A stretch of DNA of 64,000 bases, from assembly GCA_034359265.1 (NCBI GenBank), contig CP136890.1, forward strand, positions 1,862,501 through 1,926,500, read 5' to 3'. Source of the DNA: Canna indica (Eukaryota > Streptophyta > Magnoliopsida > Zingiberales > Cannaceae). Of the stretch, positions 1 to 10,841 are shown piece after piece (positions within the stretch are counted from its first letter, which is position 1; the number at the start of each line of letters is the position of its first letter). The translations under genes and the position numbers were made by a program. The notes under the pieces are model-generated. The model saw nothing but the letters and a program-made list of their open reading frames with translations. It had not been told where the DNA came from and ran no database searches.

Positions 1-90
1 ACGATAGGATAATAAAAAGAGGAACTTCCGCTGCATAGCATCGAATACAGTAAACAAGCACCACTAACAACAGAGATTCCAAAACCTCAC

Positions 91-419
91 CTCCCATCCG
101 AAGAGGCAACCTCCACCCTGCTCCGCGGCGAAGCAAACAACTCCTCGTACGGTACGGCAAACTCCCCAAAGTCCAAGCTCCCGAAGACCTCAGAGTAGTC
201 GAATCCGGAGCCACCACGAGCCCCGGCGGGATCACCATCAAGTCCGTTCATCGCCGGTGGGAGATCGAGGAAAGGGATGCTGCAGGCGCTCCCGGCGCCG
301 CCGAAGATCTCGGCGTAGTCGTCCAGGCGGGCGGCGAAGGGGGCCGCGAACCGGGGCGGCCCGCCGAAGACGTCGTCGTAGGCGGACACAGCTTTCTTCG
401 AGACGCGATGCCCCTCCAT
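91..419 (-). CDS. Auxilin-like J-domain protein, first exon only
   Basis: This is the N-terminal exon of an auxilin-like protein, a family that works with Hsc70 to uncoat clathrin vesicles in the cytosol; the J-domain would lie in later exons left of the window. The translation begins MEGHRVSKKAVSAYDDVFGG and carries the short repeated motifs typical of plant auxilin-like N-termini: YDDVFGGPPRF, LDDYAEIFGG, SIPFLDLP and FDYSEVFG. The reading frame stays open to 87, but a good splice donor (GAG|GTGAGG on the minus strand) ends the exon at 91 in phase 2, giving 109 codons plus two bases. The ATG at 419 is the first Met of the conserved block. The exon is GC-rich and the flanking non-coding DNA is not. 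Family assignment rests on motif recognition only; the J-domain itself is not visible. Confidence 0.72.
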
Positions 420-3374
420 GGCGGCGAGCGAGCGAGCGGGCGTTTAGGGTTTCTCTCCTCGGTCTTGGGGTCTTCGTCGTCGTCCTCCTCTTCTTTTCGA
501 AACGGAAGGGGGGGAGAAAGAGAGAGAATAGGAGGATTTTTAAGGTGTGCACTTCGGCCCCTGAGGTGACAGTGGAGCACAGCGCAGTGAGGACTCATTT
601 GTTTTGTCGCCCTTGCATTTATTTTTATTTATTTTTTTCAGGTCCGAAAACAATTTTGAAATGGGGGGGCCGTGTACGAAATATTTTAAATAAGAGGGAC
701 GAAAAGTGAGGCTCCACTCTACATTTTTTCGAATATGCGTCTATTGGGCATTCAATAATAGAATCCGAGTTAATCGAAGCGACAACCAAACGTGTAATAA
801 GCTGAGGTGGCAATGATTAGGGGTCGCATAAATGTAGTGTGTGAACATTATGACCGAGGATGTGCAAAGTGTAAGGGGGGACGTGGAAAAGTAAGCCGGC
901 TTGTGTGTGCACGATCGTCGATCGTGGTCCGGGTATCGAGGAAGAAGACGGAAAGAAAGCGATATTATTGACTTGTAAATTGTCACAATAAATTAGTATG
1001 AACGATGCAATTTGAATCTGTCAGTGTATAAAGTTAAAGGTCAGTGACAAAATTATATTATTAGTTACCGTCTCGGATCGATTTTGTTATACATTTGTAT
1101 GTTTGATCCGAAAGTGATATGGGTTGGATCGGACGGGTCGAGTTCAAATTAGGTAGGGTTCAAGTCAGGTTCAAATTGAGTACAGACATGTTGATATTTT
1201 GGGTCAAGTTGATAAAAAAAATTCTCCATCCATAAAAATGGTATATATATAAGTACTATTTAATTCAATAAGTAAAATATCTGAGGGCATTTGGAATAAC
1301 AATTTCATAATTTTATTATATTTTACATATTGTATGTGGACCAAACTAATTTCTTGGACCTATTTTGGTAGGTAGCATAACTCGATCTAGACATTCAATT
1401 TAGAGACTTGAATTATACTAGGTTGACCAAGTTCGACTCGGGGGCTCCATTCGGGAACCCGACGACATTTGCTGATACAATTTTTGACAGATGTGTATCA
1501 ATGGACATTGTTGGTATTACCGACATAAATATAATCATTGGTATTACCAACAAAAATAATTATGTTGATATTATCGACAGATAAATATATGCGTTGGTAA
1601 TACCAACAAACGAAAAAAATTGTCGATAATACTGACTGATTTGATAAAATTTGCTGGTATTACCTAGCATGAATTTACCAACGAATTTTATCGATCACAT
1701 AATATATAATATGACTACTTGACTAGACATATAATTGTGCTACAACATGCCATGTTTAATTCGACATGCATGCAATGACTCATTAAATTGTCCTATCCTT
1801 GTTAATAATTGAATCATGCGTCATGCGGCATATACATGCATGCATGAAATGATGTGCCTTTGCATGCTAACCACGACGATCATCAACCACTGCACATACT
1901 ATGGACAAGATGTAGTGCACCATCGATCTCAGGTGGAAGTCACCGTACGTACGCACGCACGCATAAATAAAACTGGCGCATGCATGCCAACATATATTTG
2001 GATTACGTAGGTCCAATTAATTAATCTGATGAAATGATCGTCGATCTAATATATCATCTACATCACTAAATGTGATGGACGTGCTTCACCAATTAATCAC
2101 CAAACAATTTTAATTATGTCAGCAGGGAGTAGATCTTCTGATGAGTTGGTCAATGAAAGCCATGCTTTACCAAACCATTCGCTGTCATACCAGCAGAATA
2201 ATTTTATTTATTTATGGCAATGTGATGGAATTGGGTTGTCATATATATTTATAGATGGACCCCGTGTAATTCTTTGCTGATAATTATAATATTGCTATAC
2301 GTCGGTGGTTTTTTGGCATTTATTTTGTTTCATGTACTTGAAAGGGGAATTTTGTTGATTTGTTAACTAATGCAAGAAATGTGGGGTACGTAGCTTTAAT
2401 TATGTTCGTTTTGTCCCATTAACTTAAATTGCCTATATATATTGTGAAAATTCAATTCATGAAAAATATAATTTTATATTAGAAAATTAGTTTTCATGTC
2501 AGTCGATGCATAAGTATACTTTGAATTTTGTTAGTTTTAAATGTATTATTAATGTGTTGATAATTGTCTTGTCAAATTGAGTGCCAAATTCCTTTGTTCT
2601 TAAAAATTACAGCTCAAATTTATGAGCATTTCGTCTAATTACAGTTTAATTGTTAAAGATATATACCTATTAATTATACTATTTATGGTAATTCAATATG
2701 CAAGCTTTACTATCACTTTAGTTTTTACTAGTTGCTTTAATTAGTATATACATACATTATATTTTCATATAAAAATTAAATGCTTTTATTCCTAAATATA
2801 ATTTTAAAATGCATTTTCATGTACTATAATTGTTGCTAGACAAACTCTTGCATATACGACGTTCTTGAAAGACAAGATCAAGACAAATTTGCCTCTGTGG
2901 GCACGCGTCCATATTTATTGTTTAGATCCGAACTTAAAATTTATAATACTATTTTATCCATGACAAAAGTCTTTAGTACCCAAAATTTAAAAAGTCTTCA
3001 TATTTTTTAAAAACAAATAATTCATGAAATATATTTTATATAAATATAAAAAAGCTAACGTCTAAATATATTATTTTAAATTTAATTTTAATTTTATAAA
3101 CTTCCGGCAAAAAGTCTCTGACACATTAGAAAATTTTATTCAAAATCTATAATATTAAATTAAAATTAAAAATAGTGAAATAACTTAGTTTAAAATATTT
3201 TTTAATTCACAACCCATCTTTTATATTATAAAAAAGATATTTTTATTTCAAAATTAATTTTTTTGTGTTATAAAATTATTCAAGACTTTGGCCAAGGTCT
3301 ATAATACTATTTTTAAATTAAAAATAATAAAATATTTTAAAAAACTTTAACGACTCTTCTAGATCGTAAAAGAT
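420..3374. other. Intergenic spacer, AT-rich
   Basis: No convincing gene. The first ~150 bases are the probable 5' UTR and promoter of the auxilin-like gene on the minus strand. Around 1100-1210 and 1380-1460 there are stretches of GGGTC/AGGTTC-type sequence like that in the hAT elements further on, but no ends could be defined. 1740-2020 is rich in GCATGC and ATGCAT motifs. 2400-3370 is very AT-rich and featureless. Confidence 0.5.
1450..1700. repeat. Cluster of short palindromic motifs
   Basis: The motif TTGGTATTACCAA and close variants (TTGGTATTACCGAC, TTGGTAATACCAAC, TGATATTATCGAC, GGTATTACC) recur about seven times in both orientations in 250 bases. Dense short inverted motifs like this are typical of the subterminal region of CACTA-like DNA transposons. 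I found no CACTA end or target duplication here, so this is more likely a decayed fragment than a complete element. Confidence 0.4.
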
Positions 3375-3892
3375 TAGACCCGATAATAATTGGCCTGATT
3401 TGACCCGACATGATAAAGGTATACTCGGGCTGATCCTTATCGTGCCCGAGCCTTAATTTATTGGCCCGACCGGCCTGATAAGGTCTGAACAAATATCAGA
3501 TCGGGCAAATACGGTGTACGCTCAGCTCGACCCGATAGCCCGATAATAAATTTATTAATTATAAAAAATATAAAGCTCTCAGTCCTGAATCATGCGGGCC
3601 CGAATGACCCAAATAGCTCGGTTCCAGTCAACCAATATGGGCTTGAACTGGCCCAACCCATATCCAATGGCCCGATCAAGGCTTGATAGCTAGATTCGGG
3701 TCGAGTAATACGGTTCGGCCCTGATTTGATTTATTTTTTTATCGTGCTAACGGGTCGTGCCCGTTTTCTATTCGGGTTTTGCTGGGTCCCAAGGGCGAAC
3801 TTTTATTGGGCCGGGCTGGTCGGGCCGTGCATGATTTTTGTTCGCCCTAGGCCAACCTGATATATTCGGCCCGACATGAATTGTAGGGTCTA
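3375..3892. mobile_element. Non-autonomous hAT-type element (518 bp)
   Basis: The element starts TAGACCCGATAAT and ends ATTGTAGGGTCTA, an imperfect terminal inverted repeat. It is flanked by an 8-bp target duplication with one mismatch (TAAAAGAT at 3367-3374, TAAAAAAT at 3893-3900), the length expected for hAT elements. The interior is full of GGCCCGA/CCCGATA motifs and has no transposase. It ends about 215 bp before the ATG of the PPR gene, so it lies in that gene's proximal promoter. Confidence 0.8.
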
Positions 3893-4108
3893 TAAAAAAT
3901 ATAAGATGACATTGAAAGATGACTTGTGCCCAATGAATATTGAAGCTCAACCACATCGCGCCGGCCCAGCCTTCCCGCCTCCACCACCTTCCAGCCTTCC
4001 GGCCCAGCCTTATCCAAACAAACACCTTTGCAAAATATCTCAAGACAACGCTTTTGATATCTCAAATCTCGATTCCTATGTCCGCCGTGCTTCCTCGCAA
4101 AAACGCCG

Positions 4109-5992
4109 ATGGCTGCCCTGCCGCTTCCCCCTTCAACTTCAAGCAGCAGCTTCCCCTTGAAGCCAGAAACAGGAACATGCGTTTCTTTGCTGCATAAATG
4201 CTCGCACATGGGAAGCTTCAAGCAAATCCACGCTAACATGATCAAGACTGGCCTCATCCTCGACACCGTCCTCGCCGGTCGGCTGCTGGCCGCCCTGTGT
4301 CGCTCCTCGGATCCCGGCAGCCTCGCCCATGCTCTTCTCGTCTTCGATCGAGTCCAGCGCCGCAACACGTTCATGTGGAATGCCATGATCAGAGCGCTCT
4401 CCGACAACGATTGCCCCGAAGAAGCTCTGCTTTTCTACTGCCAAATGCTATCCACGGCAGAGCCGTTCAATGCTTACACCTTTCCTTTCTTGCTCAAGGC
4501 TTGTGCCGCTTTGCCGTCGGCTTTGGAGGAAACGCAACAAGTTCACTGTCACATCATCAAGCATGGTTTTGCTTCGGAGGTTTATGCTGCCAACTCGCTC
4601 CTTCGTGTCTACGCGAGGTCAGGACGCGTGGACTCTGCCCGCAAAGTGTTTGACAGAATGCCGGTCCGGGATGCCATCACCTGGAACTCCATAATCGATG
4701 GCTATGCGAAGAGTGGAAGACTAGACATAGCGCGCGAATTGTTCAATCTGATGGAAAACAAGAACGTTGTATCGTGGACGACGATGATCACCGGGTACGT
4801 TGACGGCTGCCTCTTTAAGGAAGCCTTAGAACTTTTCCACCAAATGCAAGTGATGGAGATTGAAGCGGATGCCAAGGCACTCACTAGTGCTCTCACAGCA
4901 TGTGCCCACCTCGGTGCTCTTGATCAGGGGAGGTGGATGCACATTTACATAAAAACAAAGCGGATGCAATTAGATTCTGCTCTGGGATGCGTTCTTGTGG
5001 ATATGTACGCCAAATGTGGTCAACTCGACGAAGCACTATATGTATTTGAGACAATTAAGGAAAGAAATGTCGCCGTGTGGACTGCAATGATCACTGGTTT
5101 TGCTGTTCATGGACAAGGAAGGAAGGCACTTCATCTGTTCAATGAGATGGAGGAAGCAGGAGTTAAACCAAATCATGTTACCTTCACCAGTGTCCTGACA
5201 GCATGCAGTCATGCAGGAATGGTGGAGGAGGGAATAACTCTCTTTGGGAGAATCGCAGAAGACTACAAGATGACACCATCAATTGAGCATTATGGGTGCA
5301 TGGTGGACCTCCTCGGCAGAGCTGGGAAATTGAATGAAGCAGAAAACTTGATCAATAACATGCCTTACAGTCCAAATGCTGCAATCTGGGGAGCACTGGC
5401 CAATGCCTGTAGAATTCACAGAAACATTGAGCTAGGAAAGCATGTGGGTAAGACTTTAATTGAGCTGGAACCTGATGGGAGTGATCGATACATACAATTG
5501 GCTAGTATTCTTGCAGCACAAGGTAGCTGGAATGAGTCCACGACGCTTAGGAAGCTGATGAAAGAAAGGGGAATCTCGAAACTTCCTGGATGCAGTTCAA
5601 TATGCATAAAGGGAAGTGTTCACGAGTTTGTCGTCGGAGATCGGTCACACCCTGAAACTAAAGAGATTTATCTGGAATGGGATAAAATTTTGAGAACATT
5701 GAAGAACGAAGGATATGTGCCATGCACCAATCACTTATTGCTAGACTTGGAGGAAGAAGAAAAAGAAATGGCAATCGGATGTCACAGCGAGAAACTAGCC
5801 ATTGCATTTGGATTCATCAATACTGAGCCTGGAACCACAATCCGGATAGTGAAGAATCTAAGAGTATGTTCTGACTGTCACATTGTGACTAAACTCATTA
5901 GTAAGGTTTACGGTCGCAAAATCATCATGCGAGACAGGGTCAGGTTCCATGTTTTTATAAATGGCAATTGTTCCTGCAGGGATTATTGGTGA
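4109..5992 (+). CDS. DYW-class pentatricopeptide repeat (PPR) protein
   Basis: A 627-residue, single-exon PLS-class PPR protein with E, E+ and DYW domains. Proteins of this class bind organellar RNA and usually specify C-to-U editing sites in mitochondria or chloroplasts. Repeats start near residue 30 (FKQIHANMIKTG) and show the usual signatures: FDRMPVRDAITWNSIIDGYA, WTTMITGYV, DMYAKCGQLDEA, WTAMITGFAVHG, TACSHAGMVEEG. The E region follows GCMVDLLGRAGKLNEAENLI. The DYW deaminase is complete: His559 and Glu561 of HSEKLA, Cys587 and Cys590 of CSDC, and the terminal CSCRDYW. One detail differs from the common form: the last zinc motif reads RFHVF rather than RFHHF. The N-terminus is Ser/Pro-rich and could be an organelle transit peptide, plastid or mitochondrial. 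GC content is high in the first ~600 bases and falls towards the 3' end. The ATG at 4109 is the first in frame. Confidence 0.93.
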   Translation: MAALPLPPSTSSSSFPLKPETGTCVSLLHKCSHMGSFKQIHANMIKTGLILDTVLAGRLLAALCRSSDPGSLAHALLVFDRVQRRNTFMWNAMIRALSDNDCPEEALLFYCQMLSTAEPFNAYTFPFLLKACAALPSALEETQQVHCHIIKHGFASEVYAANSLLRVYARSGRVDSARKVFDRMPVRDAITWNSIIDGYAKSGRLDIARELFNLMENKNVVSWTTMITGYVDGCLFKEALELFHQMQVMEIEADAKALTSALTACAHLGALDQGRWMHIYIKTKRMQLDSALGCVLVDMYAKCGQLDEALYVFETIKERNVAVWTAMITGFAVHGQGRKALHLFNEMEEAGVKPNHVTFTSVLTACSHAGMVEEGITLFGRIAEDYKMTPSIEHYGCMVDLLGRAGKLNEAENLINNMPYSPNAAIWGALANACRIHRNIELGKHVGKTLIELEPDGSDRYIQLASILAAQGSWNESTTLRKLMKERGISKLPGCSSICIKGSVHEFVVGDRSHPETKEIYLEWDKILRTLKNEGYVPCTNHLLLDLEEEEKEMAIGCHSEKLAIAFGFINTEPGTTIRIVKNLRVCSDCHIVTKLISKVYGRKIIMRDRVRFHVFINGNCSCRDYW

Positions 5993-6144
5993 AAGTAACC
6001 AAATTTATGCCTAAACGCTTTCAAGAAGAAGCATCATGAACACAGCTAAATAAATTCAAAGAAGAAAAAGTATCCAGTTATATGATCACATTTCTGTTAG
6101 CCAGATGGCCGAGGAGTTCCCAAGCATGGAAGAATACTTCCACA

Positions 6145-6317
6145 GACTAAAATGGCAATTTCCAAACACTTCCATTATCTCAGTTATCCAACTGAAAGGA
6201 AAGTCAACATCAGCTAATGGCAATTTGCTCTTCCGTGAGCTAAACTGGATGTTTGGAAACTATTATCACAGTTATTCAAGTGAAAGGAAAATCAACATCA
6301 GCTTATGGCAATTTGCT
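6145..6317. repeat. Imperfect tandem duplication downstream of the PPR gene
   Basis: Two adjacent copies of a ~94-bp unit. Both contain CAGTTAT, GTGAAAGGAAA/CTGAAAGGAAA, TCAACATCAGCT and ATGGCAATTTGCTC in the same order. The unit lies about 150 bp after the PPR stop codon, probably in its 3' UTR or just beyond. The 73-codon open frame across it is a by-product of the duplication and shows no known domain. Confidence 0.75.
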
Positions 6318-7752
6318 CCGCTCTAGGCTCTAGTTCGACTTCTGCAATCTGACATACAAAGAAACAAAAGGTCAGGTTTCTTGCAATTTCCTAGTTTGTC
6401 TTACACAAGAGTTCAAGGTTATAATATAACTTTTTACATTTTCAACTTAAAATCTCTTAGTCTTCAACTTGGTGTGCTATATGGTTGGCAATGTAGCTTC
6501 CGTTGAAGTATTGGCAGTCTCAATCGTCGACCAATTTGCATAATATATATTTACTTTTGTTTTATATAATCTTGGTAATGCAGGGCTATTATTTAGCCAA
6601 TTCAATTTGTTCTTAGAAATTGGAGCTTCAGATTTTGGCTAGGTCTGTAACACAATCATTTTGATGATTCCTTTATTGTTTCTTTATGTGGAAAAATGTA
6701 TATATATTTTTTGTTTAACAGTGAATGGTTGATTAAATAACGGATTTTCTTTAATATTTTATGCATACTACTTTGTGTAGGAGCAGGACCTGAATTGAAC
6801 AAGGAAGTTCTCTTGCAAAATTTAGCAGGATTTGGATCATCCTCCCACATTAGAATTGTATGGACCTTGTAATAGAATCTATGATAGCATAATCTAGGAT
6901 TAGGGAATGATATCAAGTTTTTTGCTTGTAAGCATATGCAGCAATGATTGTTGATAAAAGAACAAGGGAATATTTAGCTTTGGTATCTCCCAATAGTGAC
7001 TATATTAAGTATCCATTCCAGAACAACTGAACAAGAGGTTAGAATACATTGAGTAGGGGTAGGACTAGGTCGGTCCTAGTCAGGTCTTGGCCCAAATCCA
7101 ACCCGACTCAAAAATTTTAAGTCATATTTTTGAAAATCTAAACCAAGTATCATACCCAATTTTTATGAAAATCTTATCTGATTCTGAAAATCGAGAACTT
7201 ATTTGGTATTCAAGTTCTAAATATTGAGAAGGGTAATCTAAGAAAGTTATTCATGGATAAGAATAGTTTATAGAAATTTCAAAAATCCTGTTTGGTATTT
7301 AACATGAAAGTGCAAGAAAGATAGATTGGGCATAAATATTGTGATGAAAAGGTTACACATTAAGCAATTATTTTGTGATGGCACAATAGTAATTGCAAAA
7401 ATCAAACTAAGAGAAAGTTTCAACTTCCATCTCCTATATGGGTTATGTAATCCCAATAGAGATACCCAGTACTCTTCCACCTTACTGCTGCCCCCTATGC
7501 ACTAATCAACGAGTCTAAGGAAATTGACGATCAAGGTGAGATCCTGAGATGGAACATTCTATTCAAAAATTATGTGGATATGGATTCACTTGCAAGATTA
7601 ATACTGTATCTTGGATTCTAACTTGCTAGATGAATTTATCCTCTCCCCTTTATTGTCATATAGCAGTTCTCTTGGAGATGCACTGAATTTTGAATTGGCT
7701 GGCTAAATCTAGTCGACTCATATATTGACTGACGCAGCATGTCAATCACACT
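6318..7752. other. Intergenic spacer
   Basis: No gene recognised. 7055-7215 contains CCGACTC/GGTCGGTCC-type sequence like the hAT elements in this window and may be an eroded copy, but neither ends nor a target duplication are clear. The remainder is AT-rich. Confidence 0.45.
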
Positions 7753-8751
7753 TTACAAAGGACCACACTTGAAACAAATCCCCCTATAGAGATGAAAGTG
7801 AATCATTCCATCCATTGCTTTGTGGGGGTGGATAGGGAAATTATGATAAGGATTCTCAAAGTCAGCTGGAATCTGTATCTGTAGAGCCACCTCTTTGCAC
7901 TTCATTTTACCAGGGCTGCGTTGATCTTTTGCTGTACAAATGAGCAAATTGCTGCGACTTGTCCTTCCTACTTATGGATCTTAACCTTCCACATCTCTCA
8001 GACATTTTAGAACTTAGCAAAGATTCTGTGGGAGCAAAAAGGTCTGGGAATTTAAATCATAGCCTTGACCACTGCATTCCAAAGTCATAGGAGGAGAAAC
8101 ACTCCTTTTTCTTTAATTTTGATGCCCCAAAAGATTCGTTTGCTTTCAGCAGAGACACTATATGTGAATTTCTGACGTCATAATTAACCCTTGAGTAGAT
8201 AATTCTCTGTAGAATTCCATCTCAGCAACAGTTTTACTCCAACAAAATTTAAAATGCATTGTTGGAAGACAATGCGTTCAGAGAATGGAGCAGAATAATT
8301 ATAACTCAATCATCAAAATGAACTTTCTATGCTGGTCTGCAAGTAGCTGCACAATGATACAAGCATGACAAAGTAATTACTGTTCTTCATCCTGTTCATG
8401 ATGCCCGAGCACTTTTAAGTTGCACAAGTAGCTGCATGAATGTGCCATTATTCCAGTGAAAATAATTGAGAATCTAATCAACTTAATTATGAGAATGTTT
8501 TTTTCCCCTTATATCCTCATATTTCTTAGCCCTGGGAATCTCTAGAAGTACTTCTCCTGTCTTTTTAATGGGCCTGCGCGCAACTTGACAGAAGCAGACT
8601 TTTGGATCTTAAGCGATATTGAAGAGGCAAGTTTTGGAATCAACTTGAAGTCGGCTGGGATCAAGATGCATGGTCCAACTCCAAAGATTTCGGTGCTCCG
8701 TATCAACTGAAAGTTATATTGAGGTATCTTGGCATGTTGACAATTAACCAA
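7753..8751 (-). pseudogene. Possible decayed B3-domain (REM-like) gene
   Basis: Three minus-strand stretches look like pieces of a plant B3 DNA-binding domain, but they do not form one open frame. 8542-8751 encodes ILIPADFKLIPKLASS followed by SLKIQKSASVKL, resembling the first half of a REM-type B3 domain. About 8090-8170 can be read as WGIKIKEKGVF..LWNAVVKA with a stop inside, resembling the second half. 7753-7947 encodes ALQIQIPADFENP and an unknown tail. Order and strand are consistent with one eroded gene. I base this on weak family resemblance; the pieces could also be chance. No start codon or splice sites were fixed. Confidence 0.28.
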
Positions 8752-9837
8752 TATAGCTGTATTTTTAATTGAGTTTGCCCGAAGGAAAAAGTATTTCCTG
8801 ATGCTGCTGATTTTTACCGCGTATAACTATGCAGGGTCTTTACCTTTTCTTTTTCATTGTGTGGATGTGGTAGTTCCAGAGCGATATGTGCGTGCGCTCA
8901 CTCTGCTCTTCGCTAGCTGGTGGACAGGGTATAATTATTGTGAGGAGGTGTACATGCCAAGTAGCTGCCATCCGCACCTCGATCAAGCTTTCTCAGGCAT
9001 ACTTGAACTCACCATTCATACACAGGTGACTTTTTTTGAAGCCTTTATCGGGGTTCGCGTCACGGCGTGATCCGATTGAATCAAGCTCAGTCAGTCCACA
9101 AGTCCTTTGAACCAAAAGTGGTCTTAATTCTTAAAAAATTGCTCATCTTTCTTGAACCCTATTTGGGGAGACATGGGGCAGAGCGCAGAATGTAGTGGAG
9201 AGAGGATTAGCAGTAAAACAAAGGCTGCAGGGCGACATGACCGGGAAAGAGGGAGACACATCGAATGGATTGAACACAAGAGAAAACCGATGCCTTTCTT
9301 CCAACCGGAAAGTAACAGCTCAGCTCAGCTCAGCTCAGCTCAGCTGGGTTTTATCCAATTCCCCTGCTGGCTTTCTTTTTCGTCAGCAGCAACTACGTGA
9401 TCTTAACCAGTTTAGAATCAGTTTCCTCATTGAAGACTGCAGACGTAGTAGTTGTCCCTTGTAATTAAAAGAAGGTAGCTCGCCGCCACCGCCACCACCA
9501 CCACAAGTTTCTGATTGATAGTGGCAGAAAGCCCTGGGCTTTTGTCTTAATTAATTACACTGTCTTGCGATTGATTAACCCTTTGAGGCTTGATCAAGGT
9601 GAGGAAAAGGCTAGATGTGATACTCGAAAATAATCAAGCTATATATGTGGTGATTCTGCCACTGACCAATGCACAATCTTTAGATTCTTTTCGGGAATCC
9701 TTCCTTGCGTCTCTAAAAGGTCCGAGTCATCCATTAATATTCTGGCTTTTGCTAGCATTCTATTCTCCAACTGGCTGCAGTACCCCACATGCAAACACGA
9801 GCCCCCACTCAGCTAAGCTGATCAGCTCCCCTGTGCT
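8752..9837. other. Intergenic spacer and RADIALIS-like promoter
   Basis: No gene recognised. It includes the CAGCT repeat at 9316-9345 and a CCGCCACCGCCACCACCACC tract near 9482-9502. The last several hundred bases are the upstream region of the RADIALIS-like gene. Confidence 0.45.
9316..9345. repeat. (CAGCT)6 microsatellite
   Basis: Six perfect copies of CAGCT. Each unit contains the palindrome AGCT. It lies ~570 bp upstream of the RADIALIS-like gene. Confidence 0.95.
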
Positions 9838-9845
9838 TATAAATA
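9838..9845 (+). promoter_or_regulatory. TATA box of the RADIALIS-like gene
   Basis: TATAAATA, 68 bp before the ATG at 9913, a normal distance for a plant core promoter with a short leader. Confidence 0.75.
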
Positions 9846-9912
9846 GAGGCCGCCATGGCTGTATCAGCTCATCAAACAAGAACTCACTTGATCTCAAGCT
9901 ACCTCTATATTG

Positions 9913-10841
9913 ATGGCATCGACTTCCATGAGCTCCTCGTGGACGGCTAAGGAGAACAAAATGTTCGAGAAGGCCCTCGCGGTCTACGACAGGGACACCC
10001 CCGACCGCTGGCACAAGATCGCCCGCGCCATGGGCGGGAAGACGGCGGATGAAGTCAAGCGCCATTACGACCTGCTCGTGGAGGACGTAATGCGCATCGA
10101 AGCCGGCCAAATGCCTTACGCCAATTACAGGTCCAACGCCCGCAGAGGTATATATATATATATATATTTATTTATTTATCTATCCATCTCTACTGTTCCA
10201 TCGTATGTTTGCTTCTTCACTCTGCTACTGTTTGGTGCTTATTTTGCTCGTTTTCTTTTTTCTAAATATTTGGAATTAATTTTGAGTTTCTACCCTGCAG
10301 TCATGTTCAAGTTTGGGATTCTTGACATGCATGTGCTCATGATGATCATAATTCCAAGAATATTATTTTAATGATTAATTGAATACTTTATTCTCCAGTG
10401 CGTCGACAGTTGATTTTTAAGTAAAAGATTTCTTTTTTCGAAGAAAGGACCATAATTCAAAATTTTAATCTTCAAGGTATAATTATACTAACTATATAAA
10501 ATTTCAGCCTCAAGTACTCTTAATAACTCGTAATTAAGCAAGCGAGAAAAGTGAAATATATATACTGTTATCATGAGAAAAGTGAAATGTCCTACTAACC
10601 ATTATATACTGTGTACTGAAATATCTCTGATAGCTTAATTTCCAAGCTTATAATTGATGGGACTACGACGTTATATATATATAGAGAGAGATGTGCTTCT
10701 TTTAGTGTCACTTTCTCATTAACCCTTTAAAATTTCATGCAGTGTTACTTCAGCTATATAGTTTTTGCTGCAAAATTGCACTTCTTGAGTTCTTTCTTGC
10801 CCTCTAATTTTTGTGCTTCTTTTTGGTTTCTCCCAGGTTGA
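9913..10841 (+). CDS. RADIALIS-like single-MYB (SANT) transcription factor
   Basis: A small one-repeat MYB protein of the RADIALIS-like family, nuclear regulators of flower and leaf development that compete with larger MYB partners. Exon 1 (9913-10147) encodes the whole domain: [40 protein letters not shown] and [21 protein letters not shown]. The donor is GAG|GTATAT at 10148 and the acceptor CCCAG at 10836, giving a 689-bp intron. Exon 2 completes one Gly codon and then reads TGA at 10839-10841, so the protein is 79 residues and nearly all of exon 2 is 3' UTR. The frame looks open three bases upstream, but that codon is TTG; the first ATG is at 9913. Reading through the donor would add a hydrophobic tail encoded by AT-rich intron sequence, which I reject. 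Confidence 0.88.

Noticed and set aside
257..709. 150-codon plus-strand frame over the auxilin-like exon
   Set aside because: Arg-rich low-complexity shadow of the GC-rich minus-strand exon; no conserved features.
8801..9070. 89-codon frame upstream of the RADIALIS-like gene
   Set aside because: No recognisable domain, AT-rich context and no splice or promoter support.
10148..10371. Extension of the RADIALIS-like frame to 153 codons
   Set aside because: The extra part is AT-rich intron after a good donor site; the spliced form ends one codon later with the family's usual length.
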